Made by a program: the position numbers and the translations under genes | Notes under the pieces: generated by a model | Database searches by the model: none | What the model was told of the DNA's origin: nothing | What the model saw: the letters and a program-made list of their open reading frames with translations, nothing else | Assembly: GCA_041913045.1 (NCBI GenBank) | Contig: JAYSGB010000027.1 | Location: 1-59,047 of the forward strand | Source: CAMLOF01 sp041913045 | Lineage (GTDB): Bacteria > Pseudomonadota > Gammaproteobacteria > Burkholderiales > Burkholderiaceae_C | Reading direction: 5' to 3' | DNA: 59,047 nt | Shown: positions 11,710 through 19,247 of the stretch, piece by piece | How the letters are laid out: each line of letters opens with the position of its first letter | Position numbering within the stretch: position 1 is the stretch's first letter

Positions 11710-12138
11710 ATGGAGAACAATCTCCCCCCCATTCCGGCCAAGCGCTACTTCACCATTGGTGAGGTGGGCGAGTTGTGCGGCGTGAAGCCCCACGTGCTGC
11801 GTTACTGGGAGCAGGAATTCACGCAATTGCGCCCCATGAAGCGGCGCGGCAACAGGCGTTACTACCAGCACCACGAGGTGTTGATGATCCGCCGCATTCG
11901 TGAGTTGCTGTACGAGCAGGGCTTCACCATCAACGGGGCGCGCAACAAGCTGCAGGAGCTGGCGCAGCAGGAACGCGAACAACGGCGCGCGGGCGGCCCC
12001 CTGGCCGCCACGGAGTCCACTGAGGCCGCGGCTGAAATGGAATCCGCCACCACGGTGAGCGGTCCGCTGAACTGGGGAAAGGTGCGAGCGGAACTGCTGG
12101 CCATAAAGAAACTTCTCAACGATTCCGTAATGGCGTGA
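11710..12138 (+). CDS. MerR-family transcriptional regulator
   Basis: A 142-residue protein with an N-terminal winged helix of MerR type (YFTIGEVGELCGVKPHVLRYWE, residues 13-34, shown in part) and the RRRY-like wing NRRYYQHHEV. The C-terminal half is short and lacks the cysteines or long coiled coil of metal sensors, so the inducer is unknown. It lies immediately before a tRNA-Pro gene, whose promoter overlaps its last codons. From memory, betaproteobacteria often place this gene after ihfA; here transaldolase precedes it. Confidence 0.85.
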   Translation: MENNLPPIPAKRYFTIGEVGELCGVKPHVLRYWEQEFTQLRPMKRRGNRRYYQHHEVLMIRRIRELLYEQGFTINGARNKLQELAQQEREQRRAGGPLAATESTEAAAEMESATTVSGPLNWGKVRAELLAIKKLLNDSVMA

Positions 12139-12146
12139 TTTCACGC

Positions 12147-12152
12147 TATAAT
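12147..12152 (+). promoter_or_regulatory. -10 box of the tRNA-Pro promoter
   Basis: A perfect TATAAT lies 11 bases before the mature 5' end of the tRNA and just after the MerR-type gene's stop. The -35 region is not close to consensus. Confidence 0.65.
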
Positions 12153-12162
12153 TTGAGGCTTA

Positions 12163-12239
12163 CGGCGTGTAGCGCAGCCTGGTAGCGCACTTGCATGGGG
12201 TGCAAGGGGTCGCGAGTTCGAATCCCGCCACGCCGACCA
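12163..12239 (+). tRNA. tRNA-Pro (anticodon GGG)
   Basis: The 77-base cloverleaf includes an encoded CCA. The acceptor stem CGGCGTG pairs with CACGCCG, the anticodon stem CTTGC pairs with GCAAG around the loop ATGGGGT, giving anticodon GGG, and the T arm contains GTTCGAATC. It reads CCC and CCU codons. Confidence 0.97.
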
Positions 12240-12247
12240 TACAGACG

Positions 12248-12280
12248 AAAGCCCGGTTCCTAAAGGAACCGGGCTTTTTT
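12248..12280 (+). terminator. Rho-independent terminator after tRNA-Pro
   Basis: A perfect 10-bp stem (GCCCGGTTCC with GGAACCGGGC, loop TAAA) is followed by six T. It begins nine bases after the tRNA CCA. Confidence 0.96.
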
Positions 12281-12340
12281 CTTTCCCGAATGCACCGCAT
12301 CGATACGCCAATCCGGTGCACACCTTCCCCAAACCACCCC

Positions 12341-12378
12341 ATTTGCGCACGTCTTTGATGCGCAAATCTTGCATACAA
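12341..12378 (+). promoter_or_regulatory. Candidate operator of the GntR-type regulator
   Basis: ATTTGCGCA (12341-12349) and TGCGCAAAT (12359-12367) form a perfect 9-bp inverted repeat with a 9-base spacer. Two bases on, TTGCATACAA (12369-12378) is a TTG-N4-CAA half-palindrome of the type bound by FCD-class GntR regulators. The gene starts at 12436, so autoregulation of the whole importer operon is likely. Confidence 0.5.
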
Positions 12379-12435
12379 CCCTGAAAAACGCTGGCACGGT
12401 TCTCGCAAGGTGTGGCTCAACAACGAGCCCACACC

Positions 12436-13200
12436 ATGAACTCCAGCGTCATTGCAGACCGCATCGTCGAAGCCATACTGGCCCAGAAACTGGCGCCGGG
12501 TAGCCGCCTGGGCGAGCAGGCGCTGTCCATACTGTTCGACTGCAGCCGCACCCTTGTGCGCGAGGCCATGATGCAGCTCACCGCGCGCGGCATCGTCACA
12601 GTGAGCGCGCGGCGCGGCTGGTACGTGGTGCAGCCGTCGGAGGCGGAAGCACGCGAGGCCTTCGAGGCCCGCCGCGTCATCGAAACTGGTCTGATCCGCA
12701 GCGCCGCCCCGATGGACAAGACCAAGCTCACCCGGCTCAAGCGCCACATTCAGGAAGAAAAGGCCGCGCTACAAGGTGACGACGTGGGCCGCCGCAGCTA
12801 CCTGCTGGGCGACTTCCACGTCTGCCTGGCCGAATGCCTGGGCAACCAGTTGCTGGCTGACACGCTGCGCGACTTCACGGCGCGCACCACCCTCATCGCC
12901 ATGCTCTACCAGTCCACGCACGACGCGGTGCAGTCCTGCAACGAGCACGTGGAAATCGTGCAGGCGCTGGAGCGTGGCGACACGGCAAGCGCCGAAGCGC
13001 TGATGGCCACACACATTGGCCATGTGCAGCAGGCGCTGCGGCTGGACGCCGTGGTGGCCGACCCGCTGGCCCAGTTGCGCGAAGCGCTCTCGCCCGTGGG
13101 CGGCGCACCCAGTCCCGCAAAACGCTCCCGGCGCAAGGCGGGCAGCACCGACACCACCGATCCCCTTCCCTCCTCAACCTACCTCGGAGCCGTTCTATGA
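12436..13200 (+). CDS. GntR-family regulator with FCD ligand domain
   Basis: The 254-residue protein has an N-terminal winged helix (LAPGSRLGEQALSILFDCSR, near residues 20-40) and a C-terminal all-helical FCD domain with candidate metal or ligand His residues in GDFHVCLAECLGN, CNEHVEIV and ATHIGHVQ. It ends with a basic tail (KRSRRKAG). ATG 12436 fits the usual start of the family; an in-frame codon lies at 12412. Its stop overlaps the start of the transporter binding protein (ATGA), so it is the first gene of the importer operon and presumably its regulator, with an amino acid or organic acid as effector. Confidence 0.9.
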   Translation: MNSSVIADRIVEAILAQKLAPGSRLGEQALSILFDCSRTLVREAMMQLTARGIVTVSARRGWYVVQPSEAEAREAFEARRVIETGLIRSAAPMDKTKLTRLKRHIQEEKAALQGDDVGRRSYLLGDFHVCLAECLGNQLLADTLRDFTARTTLIAMLYQSTHDAVQSCNEHVEIVQALERGDTASAEALMATHIGHVQQALRLDAVVADPLAQLREALSPVGGAPSPAKRSRRKAGSTDTTDPLPSSTYLGAVL

Positions 13201-13991
13201 AAGTCACCAAACGTCACCTGCTCGCCGCCAGCATCGGCCTGGCCCTGCTTGGCACCACTGGCCTGGCCAGCGCCCAGAATGCCCTGGCCGACATCGAGAA
13301 GACCAAGCTCATCAAGATCGCCATCCCCACCGACTTTCCGCCCTACGGCTTCGTGGGCATCGACCTGCAACCCCAGGGCCTGGACGTGGACATGGCCAAG
13401 TACATCGCCACCAAGATGGGCGTGAAGATCGAGCTGGTGCCCGTGACCAGCGCCAACCGCATTCCCTACCTGCAGAGCAAGAAGGCCGACCTCGTCATCT
13501 CCACCCTGGGCAAGAACCCCGAGCGTGAGAAGGTGATCGACTTCACCGCTGCCTACTCGCCCTTCTTCCAGGGCATCTTTGCACCCAAGTCCATGGCCAT
13601 CAAGGGCCTGGGCGATCTGGCAGGCAAGAGCGTGGCCGTTACGCGCGGCGCCATTGAAGACCAGGAGCTGACCAAGCTGGCCCCCACTGGTACCGACATC
13701 AAGCGCTTCGAGGACAACAACGCCACGGTGTCGGCGTTCGTGTCCGGGCAGACACAACTGATTGCCACGGGCGTTTCAGTGGCCGAGAACATGATGCAGC
13801 GCAACCCGCAGCTGGGCACCGAGTACAAGGTGCTGCTGAAGGACAGCCCCAACTTCATCGGCGTGGCCAAGGGCGAGGACGCACTGCGCCAGAAGGTCAA
13901 CGCCATCATCGCCCAAGCCAAGACCAGCGGCGACCTGGACAAGCTGGCCCAGAAGTGGCTGAAGCGCCCGGCAGGCAACCTGCCCGAGTGA
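13197..13991 (+). CDS. ABC transporter periplasmic binding protein, family 3
   Basis: A 264-residue precursor with a Sec signal peptide (charged start MKVTKRH, hydrophobic core, likely cleavage after ASA at residue 26). The mature part matches polar amino acid binding proteins: IAIPTDFPPYGFV, GLDVDMAKYIA, LVISTLGKNPEREKVIDFT and LAGKSVAVTRG. It captures substrate in the periplasm and delivers it to the two permeases encoded next. It overlaps the regulator by four bases, implying coupled translation. The exact amino acid cannot be read. Confidence 0.92.
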   Translation: MKVTKRHLLAASIGLALLGTTGLASAQNALADIEKTKLIKIAIPTDFPPYGFVGIDLQPQGLDVDMAKYIATKMGVKIELVPVTSANRIPYLQSKKADLVISTLGKNPEREKVIDFTAAYSPFFQGIFAPKSMAIKGLGDLAGKSVAVTRGAIEDQELTKLAPTGTDIKRFEDNNATVSAFVSGQTQLIATGVSVAENMMQRNPQLGTEYKVLLKDSPNFIGVAKGEDALRQKVNAIIAQAKTSGDLDKLAQKWLKRPAGNLPE

Positions 13992-14015
13992 ACGTGACTC
14001 CCCAGAAAGCAGGCC

Positions 14016-14690
14016 ATGGCCATCGAACTTGACTTCTCTGCCGTGCTGATCGAGTGGCCCATGCTGCTCAAAGGCGCGGCCTGGACGCTGGGGCTCACGG
14101 CGGTGTCTGCCGTGGTGGGCCTGCTGCTGGGCATTGCCTGCGCCTGGGGCCGCACTGCCGGTGCGGCGCCGCTGCGCTGGGCGGTGGGTGCCTATGTGGA
14201 ACTGATCCGCAACACGCCCTTCATCGTCCAGCTCTTCTTCATCTTCTTCGGCCTGCCTGCACTGGGCCTGCGCATTTCGCCCGAATGGTCCAGCGTGATC
14301 GCCATGGTGGTGAACCTGGGTGCCTACGCCGCGGAAATCGTGCGGGCAGGTGTGCAGGCCACACCGCGCGGGCAGATCGAAGCAGCCATCAGCCTGGCGC
14401 TGACGCCGGCGCAGACCTTCACGCGTGTGGTGCTGCCGCCTGCGCTGAGGCGTGTGTGGCCTGCGCTGGTGTCGCAGATCATCATCGTCATGCTCGGCTC
14501 GGCCGTGTGCGGCCAGATTGCCACCGAGGAACTGAGCTACACCGCCAACCTGATCCAGAGCCGCAACTTCCGCGCGTTTGAGGCTTTCATCGTGGCCACG
14601 GGCATGTACCTGCTGCTGGCCATTGCCGTGCGGCACGTGCTCAACCGGCTGGGGAACCGGCTGCTTTTCGGGGGGCGCCACCGTGGTTGA
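14016..14690 (+). CDS. Amino acid ABC transporter permease, first
   Basis: The 224-residue integral inner-membrane protein has several hydrophobic segments and the HisM/GlnP-type signature ELIRNTPFIVQLFFIFFGLP. The EAA coupling loop (YAAEIVRAGVQATPRGQIEA) is around residues 108-127. The family usually works as a heterodimer with the second permease, whose gene overlaps this one by eight bases. It lies 24 bases after the binding protein gene. Confidence 0.92.
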   Translation: MAIELDFSAVLIEWPMLLKGAAWTLGLTAVSAVVGLLLGIACAWGRTAGAAPLRWAVGAYVELIRNTPFIVQLFFIFFGLPALGLRISPEWSSVIAMVVNLGAYAAEIVRAGVQATPRGQIEAAISLALTPAQTFTRVVLPPALRRVWPALVSQIIIVMLGSAVCGQIATEELSYTANLIQSRNFRAFEAFIVATGMYLLLAIAVRHVLNRLGNRLLFGGRHRG

Positions 14691-15333
14691 CTTCACCATC
14701 TGGGACATCTTGCGCAACCTGCTGCTGGCCATACGCTGGACCGTTGTGCTGTCGCTGATCGCCTTTGTGGGCGGAGGCCTGGTGGGACTGTTGCTGCTGG
14801 TACTCCGCAGTTCCGGCAAGCCCATGCTGCAGCGGCTGGTGGCGGGCTACGTGCAGCTGTTCCAGGGCACGCCGCTGCTGATGCAGCTGTTCCTGGCCTA
14901 CTTCGGGCTGGCACTGCTGGGCTTTGAAACATCGGCCTGGTTTGCCGCCAGTGCGGCGCTCACGCTGTACAGCAGCGCCTTCCTCACCGAAATCTGGCAC
15001 GGCTGCGTGCGCGCCATTCCGCGCGGCCAGTGGGAAGCGGCGCAAAGCCTGGCCATGAACTTCGTGGAGCAGATGCGCCACGTCATCCTGCCGCAGGCCG
15101 GTCGCATTGCCGTGGCACCCACGGTGGGCTTTCTGGTGCAGGTCATCAAGGGTACGGCACTGGCCTCGGTCATCGGCTTCGTGGAGCTCACCAAGGCTGG
15201 CACCATGATCACCAACGCCACCTTCCAGCCCTTCCTCGTCTACAGCCTGGTCGCGTTGCTCTACTTCGCCCTGTGCTTCCCCATCAGCTTTTATTCCCGC
15301 GTTCTGGAGGCCAAGCTCCATGCCAAACACTGA
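14683..15333 (+). CDS. Amino acid ABC transporter permease, second
   Basis: A 216-residue partner permease with the same fold: VQLFQGTPLLMQLFLAYFGL near residue 50 and the EAA loop FLTEIWHGCVRAIPRGQWEA. I chose GTG 14683, which overlaps the end of the first permease; the longer frame to 14578 is Cys/Trp-rich out-of-frame sequence. It overlaps the ATPase gene by 14 bases, so all four transporter genes are translationally packed. Confidence 0.9.
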   Translation: MVDFTIWDILRNLLLAIRWTVVLSLIAFVGGGLVGLLLLVLRSSGKPMLQRLVAGYVQLFQGTPLLMQLFLAYFGLALLGFETSAWFAASAALTLYSSAFLTEIWHGCVRAIPRGQWEAAQSLAMNFVEQMRHVILPQAGRIAVAPTVGFLVQVIKGTALASVIGFVELTKAGTMITNATFQPFLVYSLVALLYFALCFPISFYSRVLEAKLHAKH

Positions 15334-16069
15334 ATCCCTCGCAGCAGTCAGCATCCGCGGCCTGCGCAAGTCCTACGACAGCAACGAGGTGCTCAAGGGC
15401 ATCGATCTGGACGTTCGCCCCGGCGAGGTCATTGCCATCATCGGCAAGAGCGGCTCGGGCAAGAGCACTTTGCTGCGCTGCGTGAACGGGCTGGAAACCT
15501 TCCAGCACGGCGAATTGCGCGTGCAAGGCCAGCCGCTGGTCTACAACGATGCCGCCGCCATGCGCGCTCTGCGCCAGCAGGTGGGCATGATCTTCCAGCA
15601 GTTCAACCTGTTCCCGCACCTGAGCGTGGGCCGCAACGTCATGCTGGCGCCGGGTTTGGTGAAGAAAACCGACGCCAAGACGCTGGAAACACGCGCACGC
15701 CAGTTGCTGCAACGCGTGGGCCTTGGGGACAAGTTCGACGCCTTCCCCGACCAGCTTTCGGGTGGGCAGCAGCAGCGCGTGGCCATTGCGCGGGCGCTGG
15801 CAATGGAGCCGGGCATTCTGCTGTGCGACGAGATCACCTCGGCGCTGGACCCGGAGCTGGTGGGTGAGGTGCTGGCTGTGGTGGAAAGCCTGGCACAGGA
15901 GGGAATGACGCTGCTGATGGTGACCCACGAAATGAACTTCGCGCGCAAGGTGAGCGACCGCGTCATCTTCATGCACCAGGGCCGGGTGCATGAGGCGGGC
16001 GCGCCAGACGAACTGTTTGCCAACCCGCAGACGGCGGAACTCAGGCAGTTTCTGTCGTCCATTCATTGA
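15320..16069 (+). CDS. Amino acid ABC transporter ATP-binding protein
   Basis: A 249-residue ATPase with Walker A GKSGSGKST near residue 42, Q-loop FQQFNLFPHL, signature LSGGQQQR, Walker B ILLCDE and switch His in VTHEM. It closely follows the GlnQ/HisP pattern and energises the two permeases. In place of the common DEPTSALD it reads DEITSALD, a small change next to the Walker B Glu that should still be functional. It is the last gene of the operon; the next gene has its own promoter. Confidence 0.94.
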   Translation: MPNTESLAAVSIRGLRKSYDSNEVLKGIDLDVRPGEVIAIIGKSGSGKSTLLRCVNGLETFQHGELRVQGQPLVYNDAAAMRALRQQVGMIFQQFNLFPHLSVGRNVMLAPGLVKKTDAKTLETRARQLLQRVGLGDKFDAFPDQLSGGQQQRVAIARALAMEPGILLCDEITSALDPELVGEVLAVVESLAQEGMTLLMVTHEMNFARKVSDRVIFMHQGRVHEAGAPDELFANPQTAELRQFLSSIH

Positions 16070-16077
16070 AATTGGCG

Positions 16078-16107
16078 TTGAAACTTGCATCCTTGAAATG
16101 GTATAAA
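16078..16107 (+). promoter_or_regulatory. Promoter of the basic DNA-binding-like protein gene
   Basis: TTGAAA at 16078-16083 and TATAAA at 16102-16107 with an 18-base spacer form a good sigma70 promoter. The -10 box lies between the arms of the inverted repeat at 16091-16127. Confidence 0.6.
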
Positions 16108-16127
16108 CTGTATAAACCATTTCAAGG
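16091..16127 (+). repeat. Perfect 12-bp inverted repeat over promoter and ribosome site
   Basis: CCTTGAAATGGT (16091-16102) and ACCATTTCAAGG (16116-16127) are exact inverted copies around a 13-base AT-rich centre. The right arm ends inside the AAGGAGA ribosome site (16124-16130). It could be an operator or, in the RNA if transcribed, a hairpin hiding the ribosome site. Confidence 0.85.
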
Positions 16128-16135
16128 AGAATCTT

Positions 16136-16573
16136 GTGAGCAGCGCCAAGAAGACAAAACCAGCATCCGCCGACAAAGACGTCAAGACCAAGCTGGTCCG
16201 CGACAGCTTCACCATTCCCAAAAATGAATACGCAGCACTGGACGCGTTGAAGACACGTGCCCTGCAGCTGGGGCTGGCAGCCAAGAAAAGCGAGTTGCTG
16301 CGCGCTGGTTTGATGGCGCTTTCCACCATGAGCGATGCGGCTTACAAGACGGCCCTGTCTGCCGTGCCCACGCTGAAAACGGGCCGCCCGAGCAAAAAGG
16401 ACGACAAGGCTGCCCAGGCAACCGTGGTGCCCGTGCCCGTGCCTGTGCCCAAGGCCGCACCCGCAACTGCCAAAAAGGCCGTGAAAACCGCGTCAGCCAA
16501 ACAAGCTGCCCCAGCACCTGTGGCCAAGAAGGCACCTGTGCGCAAGGCCGCAGCCAAGCGCGCCTCGGCCTGA
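16136..16573 (+). CDS. Basic DNA-binding-like protein with Lys/Ala/Pro-rich tail
   Basis: The 145-residue protein starts at GTG 16136 with AAGGAGA five bases upstream. The N-terminal 85 residues contain a strand-like RDSFTIPKNEYAALDALK and a helix KKSELLRAGLMALS, reminiscent of a ribbon-helix-helix fold. The remaining 60 residues are a low-complexity tail of Lys, Ala, Pro and Val (VPVPVPVPK, then KKA repeats) like histone H1-type or nucleoid proteins. DNA binding is inferred, not proven. The perfect inverted repeat over its promoter suggests autoregulation. It is a single-gene unit facing sixA. Confidence 0.8.
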   Translation: MSSAKKTKPASADKDVKTKLVRDSFTIPKNEYAALDALKTRALQLGLAAKKSELLRAGLMALSTMSDAAYKTALSAVPTLKTGRPSKKDDKAAQATVVPVPVPVPKAAPATAKKAVKTASAKQAAPAPVAKKAPVRKAAAKRASA

Positions 16574-16600
16574 ACCAGCGCCGCGCAGGCGGCAAGGCAG

Positions 16601-17074
16601 TCAGAGCAGTTCCGGCGTCTGGACCGTGAGAATGACCGTCTGCATGCGCCCGTACTTTTCACGCTGGCGCAGCCACCAGACGGCGCCCTTGCGGATGGAG
16701 CATTCCTCCTCCTTCAAGCCCAACAGCCGCGCCACCACGCGCCCGAGCGTGGGCTGGTGGCCAACCACCAGCACGGGCTGACGGGCGTCCGGCCACTGCA
16801 CAGCTCCGAGCAGTTCTTCGGGGGTGGCGTCGGGCCGCAACTCGTTGCGCACACGGTACTTGCGTCCCAGGGCAATCACGGTCTGCTCGGTGCGCACGGC
16901 TGGGCTGCACCAAATGCGCACGCCATCGGGAAGCTGCCTGTCGAGCCATGCTGCCATGCGGGCGGCCTGCTTTTCGCCTTTGGCTGTGAGTCGGCGTGAC
17001 AGATCACCGCCACCGCCCTCGTCCGTTTCTTCCAGGTCTTCAGCCTCGGCGTGGCGCCACAGAATCAGGTCCAT
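16601..17074 (-). CDS. sixA: Phosphohistidine phosphatase SixA
   Basis: A 157-residue histidine phosphatase with the catalytic RHAEA near residue 7, the second-site region WCSPAVRTEQT and VVGHQPTLGRV with the second His. SixA removes phosphate from phosphohistidine on signalling or phosphotransfer proteins. Two ATGs are possible: 17080, which overlaps the ppk1 stop, and 17074, which has AAGGG at the better spacing; I chose the latter. It is directly downstream of, and coupled to, polyphosphate kinase, suggesting a role in phosphate metabolism. Confidence 0.88.
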   Translation of the reverse strand: MDLILWRHAEAEDLEETDEGGGGDLSRRLTAKGEKQAARMAAWLDRQLPDGVRIWCSPAVRTEQTVIALGRKYRVRNELRPDATPEELLGAVQWPDARQPVLVVGHQPTLGRVVARLLGLKEEECSIRKGAVWWLRQREKYGRMQTVILTVQTPELL

Positions 17075-17076
17075 CG

Positions 17077-19152
17077 TCATCCCTTGGTTCCGTAGCGCGC
17101 CATCAACGCCGACTGTGCCGAATGCACCAGGCCGCGTTGCTTGCCCTGTGCCTGGACTGCGCGAACATACGTGCCGTCTGGCTGCAAGAGCCAGGCGTCG
17201 CGCGTGTCCTGCAGGTACTGGTGAATACACTCTTCCATCAGTCGCTGGCGCAGCGCCGGGTCGGTCACGGGCCATGCCAGTTCAACGCGCCTCAACATGT
17301 TGCGGTTCATCCAGTCGGCGCTGGACAGCCACAACTCTTCCTGCTCACCGCGCTTGAAGTAGAACACCCTGGAGTGTTCCAGCAACCGCCCGATGATGGA
17401 GCGGATGCGCACGTTGTCGGTGTAGCCGGGCACACCTGCAGGCAGGATGCAGGCCCCGCGAACGATCACGTCGATCTGCACGCCCTGCTGTGAAGCCTGA
17501 GCCAGGGCGCGCGCCAGCGGCTCGTCTGTCAAGGCATTCATCTTGAGAATGATGTGTGCCTCCTGGCCCTTGCGTGCCGCAGCCACGGCAGCGTCAATGC
17601 GATCCAGCATGCCCTTGTGCAGATGGAAAGGCGCAATCATGGCCTTGTTGAGCTTGGGCAGACGGTTCTGGCTAGCCAGGTGCAGGAACACCTGCTCCAG
17701 GTCGGCAGTGAGCGCGTCGTCGGCCGTGAGGTAGCTCACGTCGGTGTAGAGCTTGGCCGTGCCTGGGTTGTAGTTGCCGGTGGACACATGCGCGTAGCGG
17801 CGGATCTTGCCCCCCTCCCGCCGGGTGACCAGCAACATCTTGGCGTGCGTCTTCAAGCCGACGATGCCATACACCACCTGCGCACCCACGGACTCCAGTT
17901 GCTCGGCGTGGTTGATGTTGGCTTCTTCATCGAAGCGGGCCTTCAACTCCACCACTGCAGTCACTTCCTTGCCACGCCGCACGGCCTCGCGCAGCAGATC
18001 GGCCATCTCACCTTTGGAGCCTGTGCGGTAGATGGTCTGCTTGATGGCCAAGACGTCTGGGTCTTCCACCGCTTCACGCAGGAAAGCCAGCACGGCATCG
18101 AAGTTTTCGTAGGGTTGGTGGATGAGAACGTCGCCCTGCTTGAGCCGCTCGAAGAAGGACTGCCCCGGAGTGAGCTGCGTGGGCCAGCCTGGCTGGTAAC
18201 GCTCGAACCTGAGTGCCGGTGCGTCAACCATGTCGATGAGCTGGTTCAGGCGCACCAGATTCACCGGGCCAGCCACGCGGTACAGCGACTCAGGCGGCAG
18301 GCCGAACTGCTGGAGCAGGAAGTCCGACAGGAACTCGGAAGAACCGGCTGACACCTCCAGCCGCAGCGCCTGCCCGTAGTGGCGCTGCTGCAAACCCAGC
18401 CGCAGGGCCGTGCGCAGGTTCTTCACCTCTTCCTCGTCCACCGCCAGGTCGGAATGGCGCGTCACGCGGAACTGCGAGAACTCCGTCACCGTGCGCCCGG
18501 GGAACAGGTCGTTCAGGTGCGAACGGATGATGCTGGAAATGGACGCAAAGTGGATCTGTTTGGAGCCTTTGACGCCAGGAATGCGTGCGAAACGCGGCAA
18601 CGCACGTGGCACCTTGACGATGGCCACTTCGTTCTCGCGCCCAAACGCGTCGCGGCCGCTGAGGCGAACGATGAAGTTGAGCGACTTGTTGGCCACCTGC
18701 GGAAACGGGTGGGAAGGGTCCAGGCCAATGGGCAGCAGCAGCGGCTGCACCTCTTGCATGAAGTATTCCTTCACCCAGCGGCGCTGGCGGGCGTTGCGTT
18801 CGCTGTGCGTGAGAATCTTGATGCCACGCTTCTCCATCAGCGGCATCAATTCGTCGTTGTAGATGGCGTACTGCTGTGCCACCAGTTCATGCACCTTGGC
18901 GGACACATCGGCAAAGGTCTGCGCCGTGATGGGGCCGCGCTGCTCGTTGGTGAGCTTGGCACTCAGGTGGGGAGCAAAGCGCACCTCAAAGAATTCGTCC
19001 AGGTTGGACGACACGATGGCCAGGTAGCGCAGCCGCTCCAGCAGCGGCACCTCGGGCCTCCTCGCCCAGTCCAGCACCCGCTCGTTGAAGGCCAGGATGC
19101 TTTGATCGCGGTCAAGGAACGCAGGCTTTGCGTTGAAGGAATTGACACTCAT
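17077..19152 (-). CDS. ppk1: Polyphosphate kinase 1
   Basis: The 691-residue enzyme makes polyphosphate from ATP. It has the N-terminal SSNLDEFFEVR block and the two essential histidines, His436 in KTHAKMLLV and His455 in RYAHVSTGNYN, at positions equivalent to E. coli 435 and 454. It is full length. It lies 47 bases after the PlcP-like gene and runs into sixA. A PhoB-box-like sequence with a correctly spaced -10 lies upstream, inside the end of the preceding gene, so phosphate-starvation induction is likely. Confidence 0.96.
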   Translation of the reverse strand: MSVNSFNAKPAFLDRDQSILAFNERVLDWARRPEVPLLERLRYLAIVSSNLDEFFEVRFAPHLSAKLTNEQRGPITAQTFADVSAKVHELVAQQYAIYNDELMPLMEKRGIKILTHSERNARQRRWVKEYFMQEVQPLLLPIGLDPSHPFPQVANKSLNFIVRLSGRDAFGRENEVAIVKVPRALPRFARIPGVKGSKQIHFASISSIIRSHLNDLFPGRTVTEFSQFRVTRHSDLAVDEEEVKNLRTALRLGLQQRHYGQALRLEVSAGSSEFLSDFLLQQFGLPPESLYRVAGPVNLVRLNQLIDMVDAPALRFERYQPGWPTQLTPGQSFFERLKQGDVLIHQPYENFDAVLAFLREAVEDPDVLAIKQTIYRTGSKGEMADLLREAVRRGKEVTAVVELKARFDEEANINHAEQLESVGAQVVYGIVGLKTHAKMLLVTRREGGKIRRYAHVSTGNYNPGTAKLYTDVSYLTADDALTADLEQVFLHLASQNRLPKLNKAMIAPFHLHKGMLDRIDAAVAAARKGQEAHIILKMNALTDEPLARALAQASQQGVQIDVIVRGACILPAGVPGYTDNVRIRSIIGRLLEHSRVFYFKRGEQEELWLSSADWMNRNMLRRVELAWPVTDPALRQRLMEECIHQYLQDTRDAWLLQPDGTYVRAVQAQGKQRGLVHSAQSALMARYGTKG

Positions 19153-19194
19153 GTGGGGCCGGAAAGCAGTGTTTCTTATGGGTATGTTTCCAAC

Positions 19195-19247
19195 ATTATT
19201 CAGCAGCCAGATGAAATTTGTGTGACATGCCCGTGACCGTTTGTGAC
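19195..19247 (-). promoter_or_regulatory. Candidate PhoB-dependent promoter of ppk1
   Basis: Read on the minus strand, 19228-19211 is ATGTCACACAAATTTCAT, 13 of 18 matches by eye to the Pho-box consensus. Two more GTCAC cores precede it at 11- and 10-base steps (19237-19233 and 19247-19243). AATAAT at 19200-19195 is a -10 box ten bases after the Pho box, the classical spacing. ppk1 starts at 19152. Confidence 0.55.
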
